From CAVVFX01 sp963747535 (lineage in GTDB: Bacteria > Acidobacteriota > Terriglobia > Bryobacterales > Bryobacteraceae): a stretch of DNA of 64,000 bases. The stretch covers positions 124,001-188,000 of the forward strand of contig CAVVFX010000023.1 of assembly GCA_963747535.1 (NCBI GenBank), written 5' to 3'. Every line of letters begins with the position of its first letter. Position 1 is the first letter of the stretch. A program made the translations under genes and the position numbers. Below, piece after piece: positions 18,540 through 26,968 of this stretch. The notes under the pieces are model-generated. The model had not been told where the DNA came from. It did not search any database and saw nothing but the letters and a program-made list of their open reading frames with translations.

Positions 18540-19280
18540 TTACTTACGAGCGCCCGCGCGCATTTGCGAACGCTTCAGGAAGTAGTCGATCAACTCTGAA
18601 CTGGAGTTGCCCATCTCGACGTCGAAAGCATCCACACGTCCGGTAAAATAGTTGTACATCCAGACCGCGGGGACGGCCACGAACAAACCGATAGCCGTGG
18701 TCACCAGGGCTTCGGAAATACCACCGGCGATAGCTCCGATACCGGGGGACTTTTCAGCGGCCATGGTCTGGAACGCGTTGATGATGCCGACGACGGTTCC
18801 GAACAGACCCACGAACGGTGCCGTCGAACCGATAGTCGCCAAGGCCGAAACGCCGCGCTTCAGCTCCGCGTGTACGATGGCTTCGGCGCGCTCGAGAGCC
18901 CGCTTGGAAGCGTCGATCTCTTCACCGGAGATCTCAGTGCTGGACTGATGAGCCTGGAACTCCTGCAAACCTGCAACTACAACTTTCGCCAAATGACTCT
19001 TTTTGTAACGGTCCGCGATCTTGATCGCTTCATCCAACTTGCCTTCACGCAGGGCGCCGGCAACCGCCGGGGCAAACGCCCGGGACTGCTTGCGCGCCGC
19101 ATTGAACGCCATTAAGCGGTCGATCATGACACCGATCGACCAGGCCGACATCAAGAACATGACGATGACGACCGCCTTTGCCAATCCACCCATCTGGTTC
19201 CAGAGTGAGCGGGGGTCCCAGCCCGGAGCCCCGGTTTCCTGGAGCAGCATGAACGCCCATACTTGCAACTGTAAAAGCAT
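18540..19280 (-). CDS. exbB: ExbB/TolQ-type proton channel protein
   Basis: A 246-residue MotA/TolQ/ExbB family protein with three membrane helices: VVIVMFLMSAWSIGVMIDRL near residue 35-55, and the conserved pair GVSALATIGSTAPFVGLFGT and SEALVTTAIGLFVAVPAVWM. It forms the pentameric proton channel in the inner membrane that drives TonB through ExbD. It is located between tonB and the two exbD genes on one strand. A single start (ATG 19280) gives the normal family length. Confidence 0.95.
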   Translation of the reverse strand: MLLQLQVWAFMLLQETGAPGWDPRSLWNQMGGLAKAVVIVMFLMSAWSIGVMIDRLMAFNAARKQSRAFAPAVAGALREGKLDEAIKIADRYKKSHLAKVVVAGLQEFQAHQSSTEISGEEIDASKRALERAEAIVHAELKRGVSALATIGSTAPFVGLFGTVVGIINAFQTMAAEKSPGIGAIAGGISEALVTTAIGLFVAVPAVWMYNYFTGRVDAFDVEMGNSSSELIDYFLKRSQMRAGARK

Positions 19281-19323
19281 CTTCTCTTTTTCTCCTGCGA
19301 GTTGATTTTATAACTGCTAAAGT

Positions 19324-19401
19324 CTCGTTTTCCGTTATCAGTTTTCCGTTATTCGTTGCCGCCGGTTCACGGACGACGGAGAACGGAGAACGGACGACGG
19401 G
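19324..19401. repeat. Long imperfect palindrome, family D copy 1
   Basis: Blocks of CGTTTTCCGTTATCAG on the left are mirrored by GGACGACGGAGAACGGAGAA on the right. It fills the gap between tonB and exbB. A related, more perfect copy is at 35918-36000. Confidence 0.75.
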
Positions 19402-19402
19402 C

Positions 19403-20152
19403 TTACTGATTCAATGTAAAGTTCACGTCGATCGTGGTAATGACTTCGACCGGCTCGCCGTTAAGCAGAGTCGGTTTGTACACCCACTGTTTCACCGCCT
19501 GGAGGGCCGACTGCACCAACATGGGATGCCCGCTGACCACCTGCAAATTCTGAATCGTCCCGTCCTTAGCGATGATGGCATTGAACCGGACGGTACCTTG
19601 AATGCGGGCCTGCTTGGCTAACGGCGGATAGGCCGGCTTAATTTGCCGCAGCAGGTTGGCCGCCTCTACCTGGCCACCCACACGGATCGGTGCGGCAGGA
19701 GGCTTCGGTTTCTCCGCCGGGGGAGGAGGCGGAGGAGGTGGAGGTGCTGCCGCAAGTCCGCCAATTACGCCGCCGAGCACACCACCCAGCGCGCCGCCCG
19801 GAACTCCGCCGGCCACGCCGCCCGGAACTCCGGCTGAAGAAGGAATCTCTTCTTCCTTGATCATCTTAATTTCTTTGGGGACGGACTTGGGCGCGGTGAG
19901 ATGGCCCATGTCGAACTGCCGTTTCACCTGCACCACTTTGACCGCTGCCGCCGGAGGCGGTGGCGGGGGTGGTGGCGGAGGCGGAGGCGCCGTCAAAAAC
20001 GTCGTAAGCTGCGTTTTTGGCAACGCATCGAAATAAATCAGAGGAATGATAACCGCGATGATGACCAGCACGATCTGGACAGCAAAAGATAGCAGGATGG
20101 TCCATGATCGATTTGTCTTGCCGGTCCCGTCGACGAATGTTTGCTCAAACAT
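19403..20152 (-). CDS. tonB: TonB family energy transducer
   Basis: A 249-residue protein with one N-terminal membrane helix (LLSFAVQIVLVIIAVIIPLIYF). A periplasmic linker holds two long proline runs that flank a Gly-rich repeat (GVPGGVAGGVPGGALGG and onward). The C-terminal TonB domain has IKPAYPPLAKQARIQGTVRF, VVSGHPMLVQSALQAV and WVYKPTLLNGEPVEV. It carries energy from ExbB/ExbD to outer-membrane receptors. The Gly-rich block with PGG periodicity between the proline runs is unusual in a TonB spacer. First gene of the tonB-exbB-exbD-exbD set. Confidence 0.95.
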   Translation of the reverse strand: MFEQTFVDGTGKTNRSWTILLSFAVQIVLVIIAVIIPLIYFDALPKTQLTTFLTAPPPPPPPPPPPPAAAVKVVQVKRQFDMGHLTAPKSVPKEIKMIKEEEIPSSAGVPGGVAGGVPGGALGGVLGGVIGGLAAAPPPPPPPPPAEKPKPPAAPIRVGGQVEAANLLRQIKPAYPPLAKQARIQGTVRFNAIIAKDGTIQNLQVVSGHPMLVQSALQAVKQWVYKPTLLNGEPVEVITTIDVNFTLNQ

Positions 20153-20310
20153 ACCGCCATTCTCCCTTCAAGTCTAACGGCTCTTCCGATTTTAGTTCCG
20201 GAAGTAGCCCATTCTATTTCATCCGGACGCCCCGCGCGCAAGTGTTTGCGGATTTTTTTCGGAATGGCGCCCAAACCCCGCTGCGGCAACCGAGCCGCCC
20301 TGTCCACCGG

Positions 20311-20328
20311 GACAGACTCATGTCTGTC
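20311..20328. repeat. Short hairpin GACAGAC / GTCTGTC
   Basis: A perfect 7-bp stem with loop TCAT, located just after the secF stop and before tonB. Confidence 0.7.
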
Positions 20329-20338
20329 ACACAAGAAG

Positions 20339-21559
20339 TCACTTCGAAACCTTTGCAGCCGGACCCTTCGGGCGGGCCGTGCTGCTGCCAACCACGACCG
20401 GAGGCTTCCGCCCCTTATCGCCAGTGTCGCGGCAGAACAATACAATCGGGCTGGCAATGAACACCGACGAATAGGTTCCCACAATGATGCCGCAGACTAA
20501 CGCGAACGAAAAATTATGCAGCACCGGACCACCAAACAAAAACAGCGCGATGCACGTGAGGAACGTCAAGCCCGACGTCATGACCGTCCGGCTCAACGTC
20601 TGGTTCACGCTGAGGTTCATGACCGCTTCGAGAGGCATCCGGAGATTCATTTTGAGGTTCTCACGGATACGATCGAAAATGACAATCGTATCATTCATCG
20701 AATAGCCGACCAGCGTCAACAGCGCCGCAATCACAGTCAGGTCCATCTCCTTGTTGAAGAGAGAGAACATTCCAATGGTAATGATGGTGTCGTGAAATAC
20801 GGCGATCACCGCACCCAGTCCGTACATCCACTCGAACCGGAACCAAATATACGCCAGCATGCCGGCCAATGCAAGGAGGGTCGCATAAATTGCCTGGCGC
20901 CGAAGATCAGCACCGACCTGCGGGCCGACGACTTCGGTACCGCGCAGAGCCGAATAGGGCGCCAGATAGCACTCCTGCTTGATCGCGCTCAGGATCTGCG
21001 GCGTCACGCCTGGAACCTTGCTCAGGTCGTCCAGGTTCGAAATCAGTCCCGACCGCGGAGGCGTGTTGCGATAATCCATGATCGCCTGCGACACCTTTTG
21101 CAGATCCGCATCGCTCAGCCCCGCCCCGGCGTTCTGCAGCGGCCCGCGCAAACGGTCCTGCAAAGAAGAGACACCGGCGTTATTGAGATCCAGTTTGCCG
21201 TTACCCGGCTGGGCGAACTTCGCCCTCAAGGTATCGAGAACGATCTGGTGATTCTTCGCCAAGGTCTGGTCGTCAGCACCCGCGGTTCCGATGGAAACTT
21301 CATTTTCGGACGATTCAAAACTTTGTACGGTCGGGGCAGTCGGCAGCACTTTGTCGAGAGCCGAGCGTATTTCGTTGAGTGGCGGCGTTCCCTGGAACTT
21401 CACCGTGATCAGCATGCCGCCTTTGAACTCGATTCCGTAGCGTGGGCCCCCATGGATCGCCAGACTAATCAACCCCGCAGCCGTCAGCACCAGTGACGCG
21501 ATTATAAACGGCCACTTCTTGCCCAGGAAGTCGTAATTCGTGCTTCGAAAAAATTCCAT
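20339..21559 (-). CDS. secF: Protein translocase subunit SecF with an extra periplasmic insertion
   Basis: A 406-residue inner-membrane protein that, with SecD, uses the proton gradient to help exported proteins leave SecYEG. Family features are helix 1 (WPFIIASLVLTAAGLISLAI), GIEFKGGMLITVKF, then helices 2-6 including FHDTIITIGMF, VGYSMNDTIVIFDRIREN and SRTVMTSGLTFL. It is about 80-90 residues longer than usual SecF. The extra part (about residues 95-190) carries SNLDDLSKVPGVTPQILSAI, which resembles a helix-hairpin-helix motif. Downstream of secD in the tgt-yajC-secD-secF order. Confidence 0.95.
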   Translation of the reverse strand: MEFFRSTNYDFLGKKWPFIIASLVLTAAGLISLAIHGGPRYGIEFKGGMLITVKFQGTPPLNEIRSALDKVLPTAPTVQSFESSENEVSIGTAGADDQTLAKNHQIVLDTLRAKFAQPGNGKLDLNNAGVSSLQDRLRGPLQNAGAGLSDADLQKVSQAIMDYRNTPPRSGLISNLDDLSKVPGVTPQILSAIKQECYLAPYSALRGTEVVGPQVGADLRRQAIYATLLALAGMLAYIWFRFEWMYGLGAVIAVFHDTIITIGMFSLFNKEMDLTVIAALLTLVGYSMNDTIVIFDRIRENLKMNLRMPLEAVMNLSVNQTLSRTVMTSGLTFLTCIALFLFGGPVLHNFSFALVCGIIVGTYSSVFIASPIVLFCRDTGDKGRKPPVVVGSSTARPKGPAAKVSK

Positions 21560-21638
21560 CGGTCACTGCACCTTTATAGACACCGGTCTCACGGGAGTTG
21601 TTCCCGCCTGCCGGAGATAAATTAGTTCACCATAACGC

Positions 21639-21653
21639 GCCTGCTTTGCAGGC
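21639..21653. repeat. Short hairpin GCCTGC / GCAGGC
   Basis: A 6-bp stem with loop TTT in the 197-base gap between secD and secF. The same gap contains the family G repeat at 21687-21715. Confidence 0.6.
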
Positions 21654-21686
21654 TGGCAGAGCACCAAAGCGACAGTCTGCCATACC

Positions 21687-21715
21687 GGAACCGCTTGCTT
21701 ACGCGCACGGCTCAG
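21687..21715 (+). repeat. Dispersed 29-bp repeat, family G copy 1
   Basis: Begins GGAACCGCTTGCTTACG. It matches the reverse complement of 38074-38102 at 27 of 29 positions. Confidence 0.8.
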
Positions 21716-21756
21716 AAACAGAAAAAACGCGGCTAACGCCGCATGTCCCCGACTCC

Positions 21757-23370
21757 CTAGATACTCAAAGCCGTAACCTGTTTCCGCGCGGACATCTCGT
21801 AGTCGAAAATGGTCTTCGACACAAACACCGCCGTAAACACGTTGGCCAACAAACCAATAACCAGGGTTACCGCAAAACCACGCACCGGCCCCGTCCCGAA
21901 CAGGAACAGGAACAGGCACGAAACAATCGTCGTGACGTGGGTGTCGACGATCGTCCACCACGCCTTGCCAAAGCCGGCGTCGATCGCCGCAGGAACCGCT
22001 TTTCCGGTCCGCAACTCTTCCCGGATGCGTTCAAAAATCAGCACGTTGCTATCGACCGCCATACCAATCGTCAAAATGATTCCGGCTATTCCAGGCAACG
22101 TCAGCGTCGCACCGAAGTACGAAAGCGCCGCCATCAGGATCACCGTATTGAGCAGCAACGCCAGCACCGCATTGATCCCGCTCTTTCGGTAATAGACCAG
22201 CATCACCAGGACCACGGCCGCCAATCCCGCAATGCCCGCGTAGATGCCTTCGCGAATCGAATCGGCGCCCAGCGAGGGGCCGACCGTGCGCTCCTGCTCG
22301 TAGACAATTCCGGCCGGCAGCGATCCGGACTTGAGGACCAGCGCCAGGTCTTCGGCCTCCTGCTGGCTCGCCAGACCCATGATCCGTCCCGAGTCGCTGA
22401 TAGCACTCTTGATTTCAGCCACGCTCTTGATCTGGTTGTCCAGGAGCACAGCCAGTTTGTTGCCGATGTTCGCCGAGGTGAAGCGTTCAAAACGTTGGGC
22501 GCCGTCCTGAGAAAGACTGAAACTCGCCTCCCAGCGACGGTTCTCATCCTGCGACGGGCGGGCGTTGCGCAGATCCTGGCCCACAATTACCGGATTGCGC
22601 GAAACCAGGTACCACTCACCCTTGTCCCCGCCGCGGGGCCAGAAGGCCAGTTTGGTATTGAGCGGCAACACGCCGCCCTTCTGCGCGAGGGCCGCGTCCT
22701 GGCTCTCGAAAGGCCCTTCCTTCACTTCATCGATTTCGAGTTGCGCCACTTGCCCGATCAGGTCCTTCACGCGCGCCGGATCGTCAATATCCGGCAACTG
22801 CACGAGGATCTCGTATTCGGAGTCGGCACGGCCATACTGCGTCACGCTGGGTTCGGTCAAACCCAGGGCATTGACACGGTTCTCGATGGTCTGAATGGAT
22901 TGGTCCACCGCCTGGCGTTTGAGTTCGACCAGTTCCGACGGCTTCATGGTCAGCTTATAGTCGGTCGCATTCACCGGCGTGAGCAGCCACTGCGGGAAGC
23001 GATCCGCAATGATCGAGCGGAAGTCTCCGGACTTGGCCGCGGGAATCCCCTGCGCGGTAATCTGAATCGAATCCGCCTGCTGGATGGTGGTCGGATCGTT
23101 GCGGTCGATGTTCGAGAAATCGATTCCGCGTTTGCGCATTTCCTGCTTCATCGAATCGATGTTGCGCTGCGCCTCGCTCTTGATGGCGTCCTGCACTTGC
23201 ACCTGGAGCACCAGGTAGCTGCCGCCTTTCAAATCGAGGCCGAGCCTGATGTTCTTTCGAACGTTGCCCAGGATATCCGCTTGCGACCGCGGGATACCGA
23301 AGATGCCGTACAGGCACACCAGGATGGTGGCAACAATTACGATGGTCTTCGTCGTCAGATGTCTCTGCAT
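21757..23370 (-). CDS. secD: Protein translocase subunit SecD
   Basis: A 537-residue partner of SecF. It has an N-terminal helix (TIVIVATILVCLYGIFGI), the conserved GLDLKGGSYLVLQV, a periplasmic P1 region with IENRVNALGLTEPSVTQYG and LVQLPDIDDPARVKDLIG, and the C-terminal transmembrane bundle with ATLTLPGIAGIILTIGMAVD and SNVLIFERIREELR. Function: proton-driven pulling of exported proteins at the periplasmic side of the Sec channel. It lies 29 bases after yajC and before secF; this order is the classical one. Confidence 0.97.
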   Translation of the reverse strand: MQRHLTTKTIVIVATILVCLYGIFGIPRSQADILGNVRKNIRLGLDLKGGSYLVLQVQVQDAIKSEAQRNIDSMKQEMRKRGIDFSNIDRNDPTTIQQADSIQITAQGIPAAKSGDFRSIIADRFPQWLLTPVNATDYKLTMKPSELVELKRQAVDQSIQTIENRVNALGLTEPSVTQYGRADSEYEILVQLPDIDDPARVKDLIGQVAQLEIDEVKEGPFESQDAALAQKGGVLPLNTKLAFWPRGGDKGEWYLVSRNPVIVGQDLRNARPSQDENRRWEASFSLSQDGAQRFERFTSANIGNKLAVLLDNQIKSVAEIKSAISDSGRIMGLASQQEAEDLALVLKSGSLPAGIVYEQERTVGPSLGADSIREGIYAGIAGLAAVVLVMLVYYRKSGINAVLALLLNTVILMAALSYFGATLTLPGIAGIILTIGMAVDSNVLIFERIREELRTGKAVPAAIDAGFGKAWWTIVDTHVTTIVSCLFLFLFGTGPVRGFAVTLVIGLLANVFTAVFVSKTIFDYEMSARKQVTALSI

Positions 23371-23399
23371 GAAAAAATTCGCCTTCAGATGGAACTCGT

Positions 23400-23732
23400 C
23401 TACTTGGAGCCTTCGCTGGTAACCAGGGCGGAAACTGCGGAGCGGGCAAACTGCAACTTCAAGTTGTCGGGCTTAACCCTCAATGTTATCGTATCGTTGT
23501 CTACGGCCGTGATAGTGCCGACGATTCCGCCGGTCGTCACCACTGAATCCCCATTTTTCAGCTCAGACAGCATCTTGGCCTGGGCTTTTTTCTGCTTCTG
23601 CATAGGCAGAAAGAGCAGCAGATAAAAGATGCCGAAGATGACCACGATGGGGGCAAATTGCAACAGCGCGCTGGGCGCTGGCGTGGCTCCCTGCAAAAGG
23701 ACGCTCGGGAAAAAACTAGCAGACAACGTCAT
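23400..23732 (-). CDS. yajC: Preprotein translocase accessory subunit YajC
   Basis: A 110-residue single-span membrane protein. The helix FAPIVVIFGIFYLLLFLPM is followed by the signature QKKAQAKMLSELKNGDSVVT, then TTGGIVGTITAVDNDTITL. It associates with SecDF. The position between tgt and secD supports the call. There is a 178-base gap to tgt holding a family A palindrome. Confidence 0.95.
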   Translation of the reverse strand: MTLSASFFPSVLLQGATPAPSALLQFAPIVVIFGIFYLLLFLPMQKQKKAQAKMLSELKNGDSVVTTGGIVGTITAVDNDTITLRVKPDNLKLQFARSAVSALVTSEGSK

Positions 23733-23863
23733 TATATTTTAACGGAAAATTCCTCTCCGTGCGTGTATGGCGGGCTTTAGCCGGCCCAAAGCCCCAGACG
23801 CGCAGGATTTAAACCTTATTCACTATAGCGCTTGCCAGGACGGCGCTTTGCAAAGGTCGTAAA

Positions 23864-23898
23864 CCGGCCGACCCAAAAAACGATGGTCTGCACGACGG
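23864..23898. repeat. Dispersed palindrome, family A copy 3
   Basis: CCGGCCGACCCAAAAAACGA followed by TGGTCTGCACGACGG. Same loop and right arm as other copies, left arm degenerate. Located between tgt and yajC. Confidence 0.7.
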
Positions 23899-23910
23899 CA
23901 GGCCAAAGGC

Positions 23911-25056
23911 TTACTCCACAAGTTGGGCGGCGGACTCACGGATGCTGTTCAAAAACTGCGGAAAACGACCTAATAGGATAGACTGCCTGATCCCGATCAT
24001 GATGTCAAGGTAGCGCCGCAGGTTATGCCGGGTAGCCAGCGACGCGTAGAGGATTTCACCCGCCTGAAATAAGTGACGCAAATAGGCGCGGGAATAGTTT
24101 CGACAAGTGTAGCAACCGCACGCCGGGTCGAGCGGCCCCTCATCTTCCTTGTAGCGGGCGTGTTTGATGACGACGCGTCCCTCGCTCGAGAACAACCAGC
24201 CGTTGCGCGCATTGCGCGAAGGCAGCACGCAGTCCATCATGTCGATACCCCGCGCCACATATTCCGGGAGTTCGTCCGGCATTCCCACGCCCATGGCATA
24301 GCGGGGCCGGTCGGCGGGAAGAATGTCCCGGGTAGCTTCGGTCATCTCGAGACTTAACGGGCGCGGTTCGCCAACCGACAGTCCGCCCACGGCGTAGCCA
24401 TCGGCATCAAGTTCCAGAAGCTCGGTCGCACAGCGCCGGCGCAGGTCCGTGAACATGGAGCCCTGCACGATGGGGAAGAGAGCGTGCCGCGTCGACAGGT
24501 CCGACGCACAGTGGCGGAAATGGTCCGTCCCGCGCCGCGCCCAACGGACGGTCCGCTCCATGGCGGCGCGCGCGGCTTCATGACTGACAGGATAGGGCGG
24601 ACATTCGTCCAGCACCATCGCGATGTCGCTGCCGAAGGCGAGTTGCACGTCGACGGTCGATTCGGGCGTAAACTTGTGCGCGTCGCCGTTCAGGTGGGAC
24701 TGGAACAGCACGCCATCCTCGGAGATCCGGCGCAGGCCGCTCAAGCTGAACACCTGAAAGCCGCCCGAATCGGTGAGAATCGCGCCCGGCCAGGACATGA
24801 AGCGATGCAAGCCACCGAGTTTGCGGATGGTCTCGTGTCCGGGACGCAGAAACAAATGGTAAGTGTTGGCGAGGATGATTTTGGCCTGGAGGTCGTCCCA
24901 GAGGTCGCGCTGCGAAAGCCCTTTGACGGTGGCCTGTGTGCCGACAGGCATGAAGACGGGCGTCTCGATGTCTCCATGGGCCGTGTGGAGAATTCCGGCG
25001 CGCGCTCCGGTGTCCGGACATTGGGCCTGGAGTGTGAAGGTAACGGCCCGGGTCAT
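23911..25056 (-). CDS. tgt: Queuine tRNA-ribosyltransferase
   Basis: A 381-residue enzyme that replaces the wobble guanine of Asp, Asn, His and Tyr tRNAs with a queuosine precursor. Seen: LTDSGGFQVFSLSG (catalytic region), GSDIAMVLDECPPYP, YAVGGLSVGEP (nucleobase pocket), YAMGVGMPDEL and the zinc site CGCYTCRNYSRAYLRHLF. ATG 25056 gives the usual N-terminus; the frame stays open upstream to 25158, but that part crosses an intergenic palindrome. It heads the tgt-yajC-secD-secF cluster, a common arrangement. Confidence 0.96.
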   Translation of the reverse strand: MTRAVTFTLQAQCPDTGARAGILHTAHGDIETPVFMPVGTQATVKGLSQRDLWDDLQAKIILANTYHLFLRPGHETIRKLGGLHRFMSWPGAILTDSGGFQVFSLSGLRRISEDGVLFQSHLNGDAHKFTPESTVDVQLAFGSDIAMVLDECPPYPVSHEAARAAMERTVRWARRGTDHFRHCASDLSTRHALFPIVQGSMFTDLRRRCATELLELDADGYAVGGLSVGEPRPLSLEMTEATRDILPADRPRYAMGVGMPDELPEYVARGIDMMDCVLPSRNARNGWLFSSEGRVVIKHARYKEDEGPLDPACGCYTCRNYSRAYLRHLFQAGEILYASLATRHNLRRYLDIMIGIRQSILLGRFPQFLNSIRESAAQLVE

Positions 25057-25140
25057 GCGCCGGCCTGGGAGGGGTTCAGGCAAGGTTGGGCAGACGGCCA
25101 CGGACGAGGTGAGCGAGCGGGGACAGAACAGAAGGCTGGT

Positions 25141-25183
25141 GCGCAGCCGGCAGACCACAAAAAACGATGGTCCGCTCCACGGG
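25141..25183. repeat. Dispersed palindrome, family A copy 4
   Basis: GCGCAGCCGGCAGACCACAA then AAAACGATGGTCCGC. Intergenic, upstream of tgt. Confidence 0.75.
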
Positions 25184-25673
25184 TGTTTTCGTTTTGTTCA
25201 GTCGATTCTCGTCCATAAACAACTGATTGTAGATTACTTACTAGATTCATAAATAAAGTATAAAGTGGCTTTGTTCGTGCCAACTTGCTGGGCGCCGCGT
25301 TCTTAGCGTAATGCTCATCATCTACTTTCAGCCTAACATCGGAATCCAAAACAAGAGTGGATGGTTTCCTGGAATTTCTTTGATTTCAATGGGTTGAGGG
25401 TCCGTTGGGAACTGGGAACGGACTAAAGCTACTGTTGCCGGCGTCGGACGTGAGAGTACTGCAACCGCTGGTACGGTCAGCGTCTGGAGGACTGTGGTAC
25501 GAGTCCGAGCTGGAGAACTCCAGCAACTCCTGCGATCGAGATGCGATGTATACCGGTACCAACCCTACGGTTGGGGTGTCCGGACGCTCAGGATAGTCCT
25601 GGTATCGTTAGAACTTTCGCGCAGGGAACCCGGCAAACAACCAGCGTGAAATGCGGAATTGTCGCCTATTCTG

Positions 25674-25686
25674 ACTCCTAAGGAGT
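25674..25686 (+). promoter_or_regulatory. Ribosome-binding site inside a small hairpin
   Basis: TAAGGAG sits 9 bases before ATG 25695 and decides this start. The flanking ACTCC can pair with GGAGT and could partly hide the site. Confidence 0.5.
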
Positions 25687-25694
25687 TCGCGAGA

Positions 25695-26909
25695 ATGACG
25701 CCAAACGCCGACCGTCCAATCCTGATGCGCCTCGCTTTCATACTGCTCTGGTTATTCGTTTTCACCATTCCCATGACCTATGCGACGGAGATCCCGATGA
25801 TCGGAACGATCAGCACCGTGGCTGGGTTGGCTGCCATGGGAGCGGCCGCGGCCGCGGCGCGCAGACAGGTGCGGCTTCTGGGACCGGTGCATATGGCGAT
25901 GGCCGGTTTCATCCTGTGGTCGGCTGTGACGCTGTGCTGGAGCGTCGCGCCCGACCTGACGCTACAGCGGGTGATGAGTTATCTCCAACTGTTCGTGCTG
26001 GTGCTCCTGGTGTGGGAAATGTGCGTGGAAGAAAATGACATTCTCAGGATCCTGAGCGCCTTTGTCCTGGGCACTATGATTCCGGCGTTGTCGACCCTGA
26101 AGGGATTTCTGCCCGGCCAGCAGACGCTGATTCAGCGCGCGGGCGGCGCAGGCTACGATGCCAATCAGTTGGCGTTTCTGCTGGCGCTCAGCCTGCCGGC
26201 TGCGTACTACCTGATCCTGCGCGAAAAGGGACCGGTCGTTTCGCTCTACCGCCTCCAGATGGGATTCGGGGTCTGCGCAATTCTCTTGAGCGGTTCGGGA
26301 AGCGCAATGATCGCGATGGCGGTGGGACTGAGCCTGGCGTGCTGGACGGTCCACAGCGTCTCGGTTCGCACGCGGAAGAAAGCTTTGGTTCTGCTTATAC
26401 TCCTGGCAGGCGCCACAATGCTGCTAGTTCCCTCGAAGCTGTGGCAGGAGATTGCCGAGCAAGCCCGCAAGGGTGACATCGCGGTGACGGCCGTAATGGA
26501 CCGGAAAGTCGAGAGCCTTCACGCGACGCCCATCGGAGGCTTCGGCGCCGGCACACAGTCTGGTCCAGCCGCTGCAGTGGGCCATGGCCCGGGTGGCCGT
26601 CCCACCTCGTTCACGATGTTTGCCGAGACCGGTGTGGTCGGCGTCACGTGCTTTCTGGCGATCCTCGGTGTACTGTTGATGGCTGCGGGGCGGATGACGG
26701 GTGCGACCAGGAGCTTCTGGTTCACGTCGCTAGCAGTATGGGTGGCCGGAGTATTCTCGTTGAACTGGGATTGCAGCCAGCCGGCGTGGCTAATCTTCGG
26801 ACTGCTGGCCGCGCACTCGGCATGTCTCAGCGCAGAAGGCGCCAAGAAAGCAGAGAGTCAGGCGACAAGGGAATACCGGCTCGAGGAGACGGCGGAAGTC
26901 TGGTCGTAG
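25695..26909 (+). CDS. O-antigen ligase/polymerase-like membrane protein
   Basis: A 404-residue multi-pass membrane protein with about 10 hydrophobic segments, including LAFILLWLFVFTIPMTYAT, MAMAGFILWSAVTLCWSV and ALVLLILLAGATMLLVPS. The layout and the motif region with Arg-rich loops, GGFGAGTQSG and FTMFAETGVVGVTCFLAIL resemble the Wzy_C/WaaL family, which polymerises or ligates polysaccharides at the periplasmic face. TAAGGAG 9 bases upstream supports ATG 25695. No glycosyltransferases are adjacent, so the product it works on cannot be inferred. Confidence 0.8.
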   Translation: MTPNADRPILMRLAFILLWLFVFTIPMTYATEIPMIGTISTVAGLAAMGAAAAAARRQVRLLGPVHMAMAGFILWSAVTLCWSVAPDLTLQRVMSYLQLFVLVLLVWEMCVEENDILRILSAFVLGTMIPALSTLKGFLPGQQTLIQRAGGAGYDANQLAFLLALSLPAAYYLILREKGPVVSLYRLQMGFGVCAILLSGSGSAMIAMAVGLSLACWTVHSVSVRTRKKALVLLILLAGATMLLVPSKLWQEIAEQARKGDIAVTAVMDRKVESLHATPIGGFGAGTQSGPAAAVGHGPGGRPTSFTMFAETGVVGVTCFLAILGVLLMAAGRMTGATRSFWFTSLAVWVAGVFSLNWDCSQPAWLIFGLLAAHSACLSAEGAKKAESQATREYRLEETAEVWS

Positions 26910-26968
26910 ATCGAGCAGTTCCTCCGTAACACTCCTGCAACACCGCTTCGCATTGGATAATACTCCTG

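Larger units (their letters stand above)
25057..25694. other. 638-bp intergenic region between divergent genes
   Basis: No convincing gene. From left to right: a family A palindrome (25141-25183), an AT-rich stretch (about 25215-25265) unlike the GC-rich surroundings and suited to promoters, then a cluster of perfect hairpins. These are GTCCGTT/AACGGAC at 25400-25423, GCTGGAG/CTCCAGC at 25509-25524 and CCAACC/GGTTGG at 25559-25574. ACTCC/GGAGT at 25674-25686 overlaps the ribosome-binding site of the next gene. The right part could be a structured 5' leader. Confidence 0.5.

Noticed and set aside
21598..23625. 675-residue plus-strand open frame opposite secD
   Set aside because: Shadow of the GC-rich secD gene; His/Arg/Gln-rich composition with no domain.
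25405..25596. Plus-strand 63-residue frame in the large intergenic region
   Set aside because: No start signal or family similarity; the region is better explained by hairpins.
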